A DNA stretch of 42,988 nt from an uncultured Bacteroidales bacterium (lineage in GTDB: Bacteria; Bacteroidota; Bacteroidia; Bacteroidales; P3), in the NCBI GenBank assembly GCA_905233475.1, contig CAJOEN010000007.1, positions 1-42,988 of the forward strand, given 5' to 3'. A model generated the notes under the pieces. It was given only the letters and a program-made list of their open reading frames with translations. It made no database searches and was not told the origin of the DNA. Each line of letters begins with the position of its first letter. Position 1 is the stretch's first letter. Shown here one piece after another: positions 15,001 to 23,468 of the stretch. The position numbers and the translations under genes are program-made.

Positions 15001-16779
15001 TTACATAGCCGATGCTGATTTGAAAATTCGGTTCCAACGTATTTTTCTGAATAGCGACTTTTGGTCTTTGTCCCACGAAATAAGCACCCTTGTGGCTTTA
15101 CCAACTATGTGGTCTTCAGGCACAAAGCCCCAGTAACGGCTGTCGGCGGAATTGTGGCGGTTGTCTCCCATCATCCAATAATAATCCATATTAAAGGTGT
15201 AAGATGTTGTTTCCGTGCCGTTTATAAATATTTTTCCGTCACGCACTTCCAATTTATTATTTTCAAACACCTCTATCGCACGACGGTATATAGGTAGATT
15301 TTCCGCATTTAGCGCTAGGGTCTCCCCTGCTTTGGGTATCCACACAGGGCCGAAATTGTCCACGTTCCAGTTGAGGTTTTCCCTATAGGGGAATATTTCA
15401 TATTCGCGGTATCCGGGGAACATCTCTGTGGGGAAAACGTCCTTAACTCCATTGCGTGCTTTCAGTTTTTCAACCGTTTCCACGGTGAGAGGCAGAGTGT
15501 AGTAGCAGTAACGTGCTTTGTCGATTATCTCCTGCGGTATGCCCATTTCGTTTAATCCCTTGGATATAGCTGTCCAATTGGTATAATCCACATAAATTTT
15601 GACCAAAAAGTTTATGGTATCGCCAAACTCGTCAAAGGAAGTGGCCTCCACGTCAGCGGTACGCACGGGTTCCCAACCGGCTATCAAATTCGATTTCGAT
15701 ATTTTATCGAGCTGTATCTTATTCACAGTTAGGTAGGTACATTGCATATCGCCAATAAACTGCATATACGACGCGTCTTCGTTGGAAATTCCAAGTTTCA
15801 GCAGTTCGTCTGTTGAGAATGGCTGTGCACCCTGTTGCATTTCTATCACGTGGCGGAATTGCAACTGCGAGGGGTTATCTATCTGTTTTCCATTGATATA
15901 CACCATTCGATGTTTTATTTCTATCGTCTCTCCGGGAAGTCCGATTGTACGTTTTATAAAGTTTTCGCGTTTGTCCACAGGCCTTGTTATTATCCTGCCA
16001 AAAGGCTCCTGCGGGCTGTTCACAAACTCGCGTCCGTATTGCCGCACAAGTGAATGGTAGCTCACATTGCTCTGATATTCAAGCGACAATGTATCGCCAT
16101 CGGGAAAATTGAACACCGTAGCGTCGAAACGTTGCACATTGCATTTGCCGTAGCGGTGGTATGGCAGTTGCACAATGTCGGAAAAGGATTTCACTTTGTT
16201 GTTGGTTAAAGGCAATGAGTGATGTATCAGCGGAAAGGCTATCGGCGTCATGGGGAAACGCGCTCCGTAGGATGTTTTGCTCACGTACAGAAAATCGCCC
16301 ACCATCAGGGATTTCTCCATCGACGACGAAGGTATGTCGTACAGTTCGAAAACAAAAGTGCGTATCAGATGAGCCGCTACCAACGCAAATATCAGGGCTT
16401 CTGCCCACTCGCGTGCCGAACTAACCTTGTGGAGAGGCAAATCCTTAGGATTAGTATAAACCATCTTGGGCGACAGACCGAGATACAGCAGGTAGATGAA
16501 AGGGAAAATCACCGCCAACGTCTGTTCCAACAAATTGTTGCGACGGAACACCTTGGCCGTCTCCACCACCAAAAGCAGATATGTGAATATGTTGATGGCC
16601 GGTACAAGCATATAAATGTACCATTTCCAGCTCTTTCCGAGCACATCGCGTATCCACACTACAATATTATACACCGGCACAACGGCTTTCCAAGCCTTCA
16701 ATCCGGCTTTGCGGAATATAAACCACAGGCCGAAAATCGGCACCACTAAGTAAACCCAAAGCAAAATATCAAAAATCAT
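15001..16779 (-). CDS. lepB: Signal peptidase I, long Bacteroidales form
   Basis: A 592-residue inner-membrane protease that removes signal peptides. An N-terminal membrane region with about four hydrophobic helices (residues 1-105, DUF5684-like) precedes the catalytic part. The catalytic Ser153 is in DIPSSSMEKSL, and the general-base Lys276 is in ENFIKRTIGLPGE. After an unusually long insert (about residues 300-530) comes MMGDNRHNSADSRYWGFVP. Typical bacterial enzymes have 200-320 residues; Bacteroidales forms are often 450 or more, so the length is extreme but lineage-consistent. The DUF58 gene lies 87 bases upstream with no terminator, suggesting co-transcription. Confidence 0.93.
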   Translation of the reverse strand: MIFDILLWVYLVVPIFGLWFIFRKAGLKAWKAVVPVYNIVVWIRDVLGKSWKWYIYMLVPAINIFTYLLLVVETAKVFRRNNLLEQTLAVIFPFIYLLYLGLSPKMVYTNPKDLPLHKVSSAREWAEALIFALVAAHLIRTFVFELYDIPSSSMEKSLMVGDFLYVSKTSYGARFPMTPIAFPLIHHSLPLTNNKVKSFSDIVQLPYHRYGKCNVQRFDATVFNFPDGDTLSLEYQSNVSYHSLVRQYGREFVNSPQEPFGRIITRPVDKRENFIKRTIGLPGETIEIKHRMVYINGKQIDNPSQLQFRHVIEMQQGAQPFSTDELLKLGISNEDASYMQFIGDMQCTYLTVNKIQLDKISKSNLIAGWEPVRTADVEATSFDEFGDTINFLVKIYVDYTNWTAISKGLNEMGIPQEIIDKARYCYYTLPLTVETVEKLKARNGVKDVFPTEMFPGYREYEIFPYRENLNWNVDNFGPVWIPKAGETLALNAENLPIYRRAIEVFENNKLEVRDGKIFINGTETTSYTFNMDYYWMMGDNRHNSADSRYWGFVPEDHIVGKATRVLISWDKDQKSLFRKIRWNRIFKSASAM

Positions 16780-16866
16780 AAAATCAGTTTAGTTTTTGGT
16801 TATATAAAGAAAGTTAAACGGCAATACACACTCATTTATTGCACACTTTGGTAAAAAAACAATAAT

Positions 16867-17805
16867 TTACCGCATTTTCATACGTTTGAAAAGATAAGGT
16901 TGCAGCACTTGGTCGAAGCCCTTGCCAACATCAACTGCCACATAATCAACATTATGCTGTATTGCACGTTGTTTTATCGCTTTTATACTCTTTTGCATGA
17001 TTTCGGTGTATTTTTCCGACAATTCCGATGGATTTGTTTTTATACTGCGTCCGTTCTCCATGTCGATAAATAAATGCGGACGGCTGTCGTAGTCGAAATT
17101 CACTTCGAAACGATTGTCCAACACATGGAAAAGTATAATTTCGTGTTTGCAATGCTTCAGGTGCCTCACAGCGTCGAAAAGGCGTTCCTGCTCGCTGTTG
17201 TCCATAAGCACGTCGGTAAAAACAACCACCAACGAGCGCCTGTGTAGCTTTTCGGCAAGCAGGTGCAAGGGCTCCGAAATGCGTGTGGATTGCGGAGTAC
17301 CGGCTGGCACAAAAGGTCTCAGCAGTTGCTCAAGCTGGCGGTACACGTGGGTTTTGTTCACAGTCCGCGACTGCACAGGCGTTTGCACTTCTATCTTGTC
17401 CGAAACCAGAGCTAAACCAAAAGCGTCGCGCTGACGGTGCAACATCTCTACAAGCACGGCGGCGGCATGCACGGCAAAAGTCATTTTGTTTGGGTTGTCG
17501 ATATAGCCATGCCTTTCGGTGGGGAACCACATCGAAGGCGAGGTGTCCAACACTATCTGGCAACGCAGGTTGGTCTCCTCCTCAAAAGTTTTCACAAACA
17601 TTTTGTCGGTACGTCCATACAGTTTCCAGTCGATATGCTTTGTGGACTCGCCGTTGTTGTAGAGGCGATGTTCCGAAAACTCCACCGAAAAGCCATGGAA
17701 AGGACTTTTGTGCAAGCCCACGATATACCCTTCAACCACCTGATGTGCAAGAAGTTCCAAATTTACATACCGTTCTATGCGGTTCTGTTCTAAATGGGTT
17801 TCCAT
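16867..17805 (-). CDS. DUF58 domain protein
   Basis: A 312-residue cytoplasmic protein of the DUF58 / vWA-like family often encoded with MoxR AAA ATPases. Visible motifs: GLHKSPFHGFSVEFSEHRLY near residue 35, DIDWKLYGRT-like HIDWKLYGRTDKMFVKTFEE, and a MIDAS-like LDTSPSMWF. No moxR gene is adjacent here. The start codon lies 25 bases below the trxA terminator and no promoter box is visible between, so expression may rely on terminator read-through. Function is not established. Confidence 0.87.
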   Translation of the reverse strand: METHLEQNRIERYVNLELLAHQVVEGYIVGLHKSPFHGFSVEFSEHRLYNNGESTKHIDWKLYGRTDKMFVKTFEEETNLRCQIVLDTSPSMWFPTERHGYIDNPNKMTFAVHAAAVLVEMLHRQRDAFGLALVSDKIEVQTPVQSRTVNKTHVYRQLEQLLRPFVPAGTPQSTRISEPLHLLAEKLHRRSLVVVFTDVLMDNSEQERLFDAVRHLKHCKHEIILFHVLDNRFEVNFDYDSRPHLFIDMENGRSIKTNPSELSEKYTEIMQKSIKAIKQRAIQHNVDYVAVDVGKGFDQVLQPYLFKRMKMR

Positions 17806-17823
17806 TTTTCGGCAATTGGTCGT

Positions 17824-17869
17824 AGAAAAAAAATCATTTCGACGGCTGTTGTGTCCGCCGAAATGATTT
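17824..17869 (-). terminator. Rho-independent terminator after trxA
   Basis: A 15 bp stem (17831-17845 with 17855-17869, one mismatch) has a nine-base loop and is followed on the minus strand by a run of eight T. It sits between the trxA stop and the DUF58 start. Confidence 0.88.
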
Positions 17870-17895
17870 CCATTGTTTTTTCGCCAGTATTTTTT

Positions 17896-18213
17896 TTAAA
17901 AAAGTTTATCCAACATTTCGGTAAGAACTGCCTTTGGCACAGCGCCAACGCTTTTATCAACCACTTCACCATTTTTGAAAAACAGCACTGTGGGTACGTT
18001 GCGGATTCTGAACTGAGCCGAAGCCGACGGACATTCGTCCACATCAGCCTTTGCGACTACCGCTTTACCGGCGTATTCCTCTGCTATCTGTTCCACTACC
18101 GGAGCCAAAGCCCTGCAGGGGCCACACCAAGTGGCGCCGAAGTCCACCATAACGGGCATTGTAGCCTTGAGGACAACTTCTTCAAAATTTGTGTCTGTAA
18201 TGTGTTCTGCCAT
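17896..18213 (-). CDS. trxA: Thioredoxin
   Basis: A 105-residue cytoplasmic thioredoxin. The active site WCGPC has Cys30 and Cys33, preceded by VMVDFGATWC; the cis-proline is in RNVPTVLFFKNG and the C-terminal helix is complete. It is the general dithiol reductant and may serve the BCP peroxiredoxin encoded at 24701. It has its own -7 box at 18250-18257 and a strong terminator. Confidence 0.96.
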   Translation of the reverse strand: MAEHITDTNFEEVVLKATMPVMVDFGATWCGPCRALAPVVEQIAEEYAGKAVVAKADVDECPSASAQFRIRNVPTVLFFKNGEVVDKSVGAVPKAVLTEMLDKLF

Positions 18214-18249
18214 AATGAGTTTTTGTTTTAATGTTTATAATATTTTTTG

Positions 18250-18257
18250 CAAAGTTA
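18250..18257 (-). promoter_or_regulatory. -7 element of trxA promoter
   Basis: TAACTTTG on the minus strand, 36 bases above the trxA start. No convincing TTTG is found at the -33 position. Confidence 0.6.
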
Positions 18258-18340
18258 CGAAAAAAAAACGGTGTTTGGAAGTTTTATTTCGTTTTTCTCG
18301 TTTTTTTCTTTGCAAAAACCGTGCCATAGCGTGTCTTTTG

Positions 18341-19042
18341 TTACAAAATCGACTTTATGTCAGCAAGGGTGCCAACGGTGTATGTGGGTTCAAAATCGGG
18401 TTTGGCGTTGGTAAAATTGCAGAAAACCTGGTCTATGCCAAGTTTGCGAGCACCGGCTATATCAATGTTTATATCATCGCCAATCATCAGGCACTGAGCA
18501 GGTTGGGCTGAAAGTGCGGCAAGGATGTGGTCGAAAATGCGACGGTCGGGTTTCTGAAAACCTATGTCCTCCGACAAAAAGACACGGTCGAAATATATAT
18601 CAATGCCCGAAGTACGCATTTTTTCGCGCTGCACCTCCTTGAATCCGTTGCTTACTATGCTCAGGCTGTATCCCTTGCCTTTGAGATAGCGCAAAAGATC
18701 TGACGCGCCGTCGATAAGAGCCGTCTTCTTTGGACTTTCGAACACGTAGTAGTCGCCAAGCCGCTTTCCGAGGGCGTAAGTATTTTCCACCCTGAAATGG
18801 TCGAGGGTGAGCGAAAAGCGCGACACGTAAAGCACTTCTTTTGCGAGAGTGCCATTTATGTATGCCTTCCACAATTGCGAATTGATAACGTGATAGGTAT
18901 CCAGAAACATCTGAAAATCAGCACGACACAACTTTTGCAAACCAAATTCGGCAAACATCTCGCGCATAGTTTGCAGGCTGTTGCGCTCGAAGTCCCACAA
19001 AGTGCGGTCGAGGTCGATGAGGATATGGCTGTATTTTGGCAT
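18341..19042 (-). CDS. HAD-family phosphatase, YjjG-like
   Basis: A 233-residue haloacid-dehalogenase hydrolase. Motif I is ILIDLDRTLWDFE with Asp10 and Asp12, motif II is SIVSNGF, motif III Lys is in FQKPDRRIF, and motif IV is MIGDDINIDIAGARKLG. The helical cap between motifs I and II fits the YjjG subgroup of pyrimidine 5'-nucleotidases, but substrate cannot be read from sequence. The frame extends to ATG 19081, but that part covers the rplY terminator hairpin; ATG 19042 gives the family's normal N-terminus and lies 9 bases after the hairpin. Confidence 0.87.
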   Translation of the reverse strand: MPKYSHILIDLDRTLWDFERNSLQTMREMFAEFGLQKLCRADFQMFLDTYHVINSQLWKAYINGTLAKEVLYVSRFSLTLDHFRVENTYALGKRLGDYYVFESPKKTALIDGASDLLRYLKGKGYSLSIVSNGFKEVQREKMRTSGIDIYFDRVFLSEDIGFQKPDRRIFDHILAALSAQPAQCLMIGDDINIDIAGARKLGIDQVFCNFTNAKPDFEPTYTVGTLADIKSIL

Positions 19043-19078
19043 AATAAAAAAGGTCATGACATTGCGCATGCCATGACC
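19043..19078 (-). terminator. Terminator after rplY
   Basis: GGTCATGAC (19052-19060) pairs with GCCATGACC (19070-19078), one mismatch, followed on the minus strand by TTTTTT. The next gene's ATG (19042) comes directly after the T-run. Confidence 0.85.
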
Positions 19079-19096
19079 CAATGAAAAAAATCCTTT

Positions 19097-19687
19097 TTAT
19101 TCTGCAGCAGAAGCAGATTCTTCTTCGGTTGCAGTTGTAGCACTCGAACGTGTGGATTTAACAAGAACTACAACACTCGACTTAACGTCCAAAAGTTCAA
19201 AATTATTTGCAGGAATTTCCTGAACCTTAATACCTTGCAAAACATCAAGATTTGTTACATCAAGGATTATCTTGTTAGGCATGTCCTTTGGTAAAGCCTT
19301 GACTTTCAGACGTTTGATTTTTGTAACCAATTTACCGCCTTTCATAACTCCTTTGGAGCTGCCTGTGGTGTAAACGGGTATGGACATAACAATGGGTTTG
19401 TCGTCGCTAAGTTCGTAAAAATCAGCGTGATAAACATTTTCCGTAACAGGGTGATACTGAATGTCTTTCAGCATTGTCATGTGCTTGGTGCCGTTGATGT
19501 CGATTTCGATAAAACAAGCATCCGGAGTGAATATCACTGGATGGAAAGCTGTTTGAGGTACGGAAAAGAGCACTTGCTCGTTTTTGCCGTACATTGCACA
19601 AGGCACTTTGTCTTCGCGACGCAATGCTTTAGCATCCTTTTTCCCTACGTTCTCGCGGAGAGAACCGCTCATCGATACTATTTTCAT
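19097..19687 (-). CDS. rplY: Ribosomal protein bL25, long Ctc form
   Basis: A 196-residue bL25/Ctc protein that binds 5S rRNA. The N-terminal 5S-binding domain includes VPCAMYGKNEQVLFSV, followed by DIQYHPVTENVYHADFYEL. The C-terminal beta domain (about residues 95-180) is the TL5/Ctc extension. The last residues (TEEESASAAE) are an acidic low-complexity tail common in Bacteroidetes. It follows prs by 42 bases and is probably in the same operon. Confidence 0.95.
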   Translation of the reverse strand: MKIVSMSGSLRENVGKKDAKALRREDKVPCAMYGKNEQVLFSVPQTAFHPVIFTPDACFIEIDINGTKHMTMLKDIQYHPVTENVYHADFYELSDDKPIVMSIPVYTTGSSKGVMKGGKLVTKIKRLKVKALPKDMPNKIILDVTNLDVLQGIKVQEIPANNFELLDVKSSVVVLVKSTRSSATTATEEESASAAE

Positions 19688-19729
19688 TGTTTTTTGTAAT
19701 TTAAATTATGTATTAAGTGAATTAAAAAA

Positions 19730-20716
19730 TTATTCCAATGTTTCAATTATTCCACGATGATGTATGGTTGTCTCATACAAATCGTTGATAGACTGATTTT
19801 TAACTATGCGTTGTATGGCACTTGCAAACAGCCAGTCGGTGGAAAGCACGTGAATCTTTGGCGACTGCCGTTTCAGCGGAATGGTGTCGCTCACCACAAG
19901 TTCCTCGAGCTGCGAGTCTTCGATTTTTTCTATTGCATTGCCGCTGAGCACGGGGTGAGTAATCATAGCGCGTACCGATTTTGCACCGTTTTCCTTGATA
20001 ATTCCAGCAGCCTTGCAAATGGTAGAACCGGTGTCGATTATGTCGTCAAGCAGAATAACGTGTTTGTCTTTCACATCGCCGATAAGACGCATTTCGCCAA
20101 TTTCGTTGGGTTTGTTGCGGTGCTTGTAGCAGATCACGAAACTGTTATTCAGCGTTTTGGCATACATTCCGGCACGGCGCGACCCCCCAAGGTCAGGCGA
20201 AGCAAAAAGCAAGTCGCCTTCGGGTATGTCGAGACTGCGTATATAAGGCATGAACAGCGAAGAGCCAAACAGATGATCCAAAGTGATATGGAAAAATCCC
20301 TGAATTTGGTCTGCGTGAAGGTCCATAACCACAACGCGGTCCACACCTGCCACCTCGAGCATGTCGGCAACAAGGCGCGATGTTATCGGCACATGGGGTT
20401 TGTCCTTGCGGTCCTGACGGGCAAAACCATAGTAAGGTATAACGGCTATCACCTGATCGGCGGAAGCACGGCGAGCGGCATCAACCATCATAAGAAGTTC
20501 AAAAAGGTTGTCGGCTGGAGGTATTGTGGACTGCACAATAAAAACCTTTTTCCCGCGCACAGATTCCTCGAAAGAGGGTTGAAATTCGCCGTCGGCATAC
20601 TGAAAAACCACAGATTTTGCCAAAGTCGTGCCTAATTTTTCAACAATTTTGCGGGTGAGGTTTTCCGTTGCCCTGCCCGTAAATACACATACTTGATTTG
20701 TTCCGTCTATCTGCAT
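19730..20716 (-). CDS. prs: Ribose-phosphate pyrophosphokinase
   Basis: A 328-residue PRPP synthase, making the phosphoribosyl donor for nucleotide, histidine and tryptophan synthesis. The flexible loop YYGFARQDRKDKP, the metal site VVVMDLHADQIQGFF and the PRPP-binding loop VILLDDIIDTGSTICKA are all intact. The length is slightly above the classical 310-320. The divergent region above it carries TATTTTTG on the minus strand (20739-20746), 23 bases before the start. Confidence 0.97.
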   Translation of the reverse strand: MQIDGTNQVCVFTGRATENLTRKIVEKLGTTLAKSVVFQYADGEFQPSFEESVRGKKVFIVQSTIPPADNLFELLMMVDAARRASADQVIAVIPYYGFARQDRKDKPHVPITSRLVADMLEVAGVDRVVVMDLHADQIQGFFHITLDHLFGSSLFMPYIRSLDIPEGDLLFASPDLGGSRRAGMYAKTLNNSFVICYKHRNKPNEIGEMRLIGDVKDKHVILLDDIIDTGSTICKAAGIIKENGAKSVRAMITHPVLSGNAIEKIEDSQLEELVVSDTIPLKRQSPKIHVLSTDWLFASAIQRIVKNQSINDLYETTIHHRGIIETLE

Positions 20717-20738
20717 TTTTGTTTGTTTTTTGGTTTTG

Positions 20739-20772
20739 CAAAAATACGATTTTTTTCGGTGTTTTTATCAAA
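20739..20772 (-). promoter_or_regulatory. Promoter candidate for prs-rplY
   Basis: TTTG (minus, 20769-20772), a 22-base spacer and TATTTTTG (20739-20746). The spacer is slightly long for the consensus. It is divergent to the tRNA promoter. Confidence 0.6.
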
Positions 20773-20786
20773 AAGAGAAAAAAAAT

Positions 20787-20817
20787 TTTGCCATGTCAAA
20801 AAAAGTTCGTAATTTTG
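20787..20817 (+). promoter_or_regulatory. Promoter of tRNA-Leu
   Basis: TTTG (20787-20790), a 19-base spacer and TAATTTTG (20810-20817) match the Bacteroidetes consensus, 41 bases before the tRNA. Confidence 0.75.
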
Positions 20818-20858
20818 CACTCGCAAATGAGACGAGAGAAATGGTCTCCTGCCGAGTT

Positions 20859-20942
20859 GCCCAGGTGGCGGAATTGGTAGACGCGTTGGTCTCAAAAACC
20901 AATGAGGTAACACTCGTGCCGGTTCGATCCCGGCCCCGGGTA
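20859..20942 (+). tRNA. tRNA-Leu (anticodon CAA)
   Basis: A class II tRNA with a long variable arm. The anticodon stem TTGGT/ACCAA encloses the loop CTCAAAA, giving anticodon CAA (reads UUG). The T arm is GCCGG TTCGATC CCGGC. The acceptor stem GCCCAGG/CCCGGGT has one A-C mismatch at the fifth pair and a G-T first pair. The 3' CCA is not encoded (the discriminator A is followed by CAA). Confidence 0.95.
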
Positions 20943-20950
20943 CAAAAAAA

Positions 20951-20975
20951 ATCCTGCGAAAAAGCAGGATTTTTT
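20951..20975. terminator. Bidirectional terminator between tRNA-Leu and metG
   Basis: ATCCTGC (20951-20957) and GCAGGAT (20964-20970) form a stem with a six-base loop. T-runs flank it on both strands, so it can end the tRNA transcript and the converging metG transcript. Confidence 0.88.
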
Positions 20976-20996
20976 GTTTTATAAGTTTTTCCTTTA

Positions 20997-23057
20997 TCAC
21001 CCGACATTAGCGCCGCAACTTACAAGCTGGCTGGGAGTTACAAGCACCAAACGTCCGTCTTTGTCCTCGGCGGAGAGTATCATGCCTTGGCTTTCAACGC
21101 CTTTCAGCTTACGCGGTTCGAAATTGGCTATGAAACATACCTGCATTCCCACCAATTTCTCGGGTTCGGGATAGAATTTGGCTATGCCGGAAACGATGGT
21201 GCGTCCGCCCATGCCGTCGTCTATCTTAAACTGCAGCAGTTTGTCGGCCTTGGGCACTTTGGTGCACTCCAAAACGGTACCCACGCGTATGTCCACCTTG
21301 CCGAAATCGTCGAAAGCGACTTTTTCCTTCACGGCGTTTGGTTGCCATGCGGCAAGTTCGTTCTGTTTCTTGGTTTCGAGCAGTTTATTTATCTGTCCTT
21401 CTATGGTTTGGTCTTCAATCTTCTCGAAAAGAAGCTCAGGCTGAGCCACTTCGGAATTTTCGGCAAGCAGGTTGAGGGCACCTGCATTACACCACTGCAA
21501 CTTACCAAGGTTCAGCATTCTACACATTCTTTCCGAAGTAAAAGGCATAAACGGCTCGCAAAGCACGGCCAAATTGGCGCATATCTGCAATGCGGTGTTC
21601 AGCACTGTGGCAGTGTATTCGGGATTGGTCTTTATCTGTTTCCACGGCTCGGTTTCGGTAAGGTATTTGTTGCCCAAACGCGCGAGGTTCATCAGTTCGG
21701 CCAAAGCCTCGCGGAAACGGTAGTTCTCTATAGAAGTGCCTATGCTTTCGGGGAATTTGGAAAGCTCGTCGGCCACCTGTTTTTCCAAATCGGTGGTGGT
21801 GGTTACGGCAGGTATCTTGCCCCCGAAGAACTTATGGGTAAGCACGAGGGTGCGGTTTACGAAATTGCCCAAAATAGCCACAAGCTCGTTGTTGTTCTTG
21901 TCCTGAAAATCCTTCCAAGTGAAGTTGTTATCCTTGGTTTCTGGAGCGTTGGCGCAAAGTGTGTAGCGCAGCACGTCCTGTTTGCCGGGGAACTCCTGCA
22001 GATACTCGTGCAGCCACACTGCCCAGTTGCGGGAGGTAGATATTTTGTCGTTTTCGAGATTGAGGAACTCGTTGGCCGGAACGTTGTCGGGCAAAATGTA
22101 GCTACCATCGGCTTTTAGCATGGAGGGGAATATGATGCAGTGGAAAACGATGTTGTCCTTGCCGATAAAATGCACCAACTTCGTGTCCGGAGATTTCCAC
22201 CAGCGTTCCCAGTCGTCGCCCTTGAGCTGTTTGGTAAAGGAGATATATCCTATTGGGGCGTCGAACCACACGTAAAGCACTTTGCCGTCGGCATTTTCGA
22301 GAGGAACTTTCACGCCCCAGTCGAGGTCGCGGGTTACGGCTCGGGGCTGCAAGCCAGCGTCTATCCACGACTTGCACTGTCCGTAAACATTTGTTTTCCA
22401 GTCATCTTTGTGGCTTTCGAGAATCCATTGGCGCAGCCACGGCTCGTCCTTGTCGAGGGGCAGGAACCAATGTTTGGTTTCTTTGAGTACAGGTTTTGCC
22501 CCACTAAGTTTGGAAACAGGGTTGATAAGGTCGGTGGCGTTGAGCGACGTGCCGCAGGCTTCGCACTGGTCGCCATAGGCGTGGTCGTTGCCGCAATGCG
22601 GACAAGTGCCAACGATGTAACGGTCGGCAAGAAACTGACCAGCCTGCTCGTCGTAGTATTGCTTTGATACTTTTTCCACAAAACAGCCTTTTTCGTAGAG
22701 CTTGCGGAAATAGTCGGCGGCTGTGCGGTGGTGTTCGTCGCAGGAGGTGCGCGAGTAAATGTCGAACGATATGCCGAACTCCTTGAACGAATCCTTTATT
22801 ATTTTATGGTAGCGGTCCACAATATCCTGTGGCGTAACGCCCTGTTCGCGAGCTTTGATGGTGATTGGCACGCCATGCTCGTCGGAGCCGCCGATGAAAA
22901 GCACGTCTTCGCCCATAGAACGCAGATAACGCGAGTAAATATCGGCAGGCACGTAAACACCTGCAAGGTGGCCTATGTGTACGGGACCGTTGGCATAAGG
23001 CAATGCCGAAGTAACGGTGTAGCGTTTGTTTTTTCCTTCTTTATCAGTGTAAGTCAT
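20997..23057 (-). CDS. metG: Methionyl-tRNA synthetase
   Basis: A 686-residue enzyme charging tRNA-Met. HIGH is at residues 27-30 ([12 protein letters not shown]); the zinc-binding insertion has [18 protein letters not shown]; the KMSKS loop is replaced by [11 protein letters not shown], the variant usual in this lineage. The last 110 residues ([20 protein letters not shown] onward) form the EMAPII/Trbp111 tRNA-binding domain, which also mediates dimerisation. A promoter candidate is at 23105-23134. Confidence 0.98.
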   Translation of the reverse strand: MTYTDKEGKNKRYTVTSALPYANGPVHIGHLAGVYVPADIYSRYLRSMGEDVLFIGGSDEHGVPITIKAREQGVTPQDIVDRYHKIIKDSFKEFGISFDIYSRTSCDEHHRTAADYFRKLYEKGCFVEKVSKQYYDEQAGQFLADRYIVGTCPHCGNDHAYGDQCEACGTSLNATDLINPVSKLSGAKPVLKETKHWFLPLDKDEPWLRQWILESHKDDWKTNVYGQCKSWIDAGLQPRAVTRDLDWGVKVPLENADGKVLYVWFDAPIGYISFTKQLKGDDWERWWKSPDTKLVHFIGKDNIVFHCIIFPSMLKADGSYILPDNVPANEFLNLENDKISTSRNWAVWLHEYLQEFPGKQDVLRYTLCANAPETKDNNFTWKDFQDKNNNELVAILGNFVNRTLVLTHKFFGGKIPAVTTTTDLEKQVADELSKFPESIGTSIENYRFREALAELMNLARLGNKYLTETEPWKQIKTNPEYTATVLNTALQICANLAVLCEPFMPFTSERMCRMLNLGKLQWCNAGALNLLAENSEVAQPELLFEKIEDQTIEGQINKLLETKKQNELAAWQPNAVKEKVAFDDFGKVDIRVGTVLECTKVPKADKLLQFKIDDGMGGRTIVSGIAKFYPEPEKLVGMQVCFIANFEPRKLKGVESQGMILSAEDKDGRLVLVTPSQLVSCGANVG

Positions 23058-23104
23058 TGTAAATTCATATTTTACATTTAAACAATAATATTCTTCTTTG
23101 TATG

Positions 23105-23134
23105 CAAATATACGAAAAAAAAAGCGATTTCAAA
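23105..23134 (-). promoter_or_regulatory. Promoter of metG
   Basis: On the minus strand, TTTG (23131-23134), an 18-base spacer and TATATTTG (23105-23112), 47 bases above the start. Confidence 0.65.
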
Positions 23135-23286
23135 GGCTATTCACGCCATTGTTTCGCACTCAGCATTTTTTTATAATATTCCAAATAAATATCACACGTT
23201 TTTTAGGAAAAAAAACAGTTATTGCTATTTAATATTCAAGATAAGCTCCTTATTTTCAAATAATCAACTGCAATTACATCACTTAA

Positions 23287-23320
23287 TTTGTAACAATATC
23301 AAAAATATTATGTATTTTTG
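23287..23320 (+). promoter_or_regulatory. Promoter candidate above the third ATPase repeat array
   Basis: TTTG (23287-23290), a 22-base spacer and TATTTTTG (23313-23320). Transcription would run into the direct repeats at 23340 and on to the decayed ATPase. The remaining 23135-23286 is AT-rich with nothing recognisable. Confidence 0.5.
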
Positions 23321-23339
23321 CATTCCATCATGGTTATTT

Positions 23340-23456
23340 TTGGAATGGTGTAAAATTAAGCAAAAAAAAATCTTGGAATGGTGTAAAATTGAGTAAAAAA
23401 AATCTTGGAATGGTGTAAAAATACATAGTATATAATTTTATGAATGGTGCAAATAC
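23340..23456. repeat. Direct repeats, 32-36 bp period, before decayed ATPase
   Basis: TTGGAATGGTGTAAAA starts at 23340, 23373 and 23405; a degenerate partial copy (GAATGGTGCAAA) starts at 23442. Units 1 and 2 are near identical over about 32 bases; unit 3 keeps only the first half. Units are contiguous, with no unique spacers. The array stands where the ATPase's promoter-proximal region and N-terminus should be. Confidence 0.8.
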
Positions 23457-23468
23457 AAACATAATTAA

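Noticed and set aside
23340-23456. CRISPR array
   Set aside because: Units are contiguous with a period about equal to the repeat length, no unique spacers, and no cas genes nearby. The same applies to 3628-3710.
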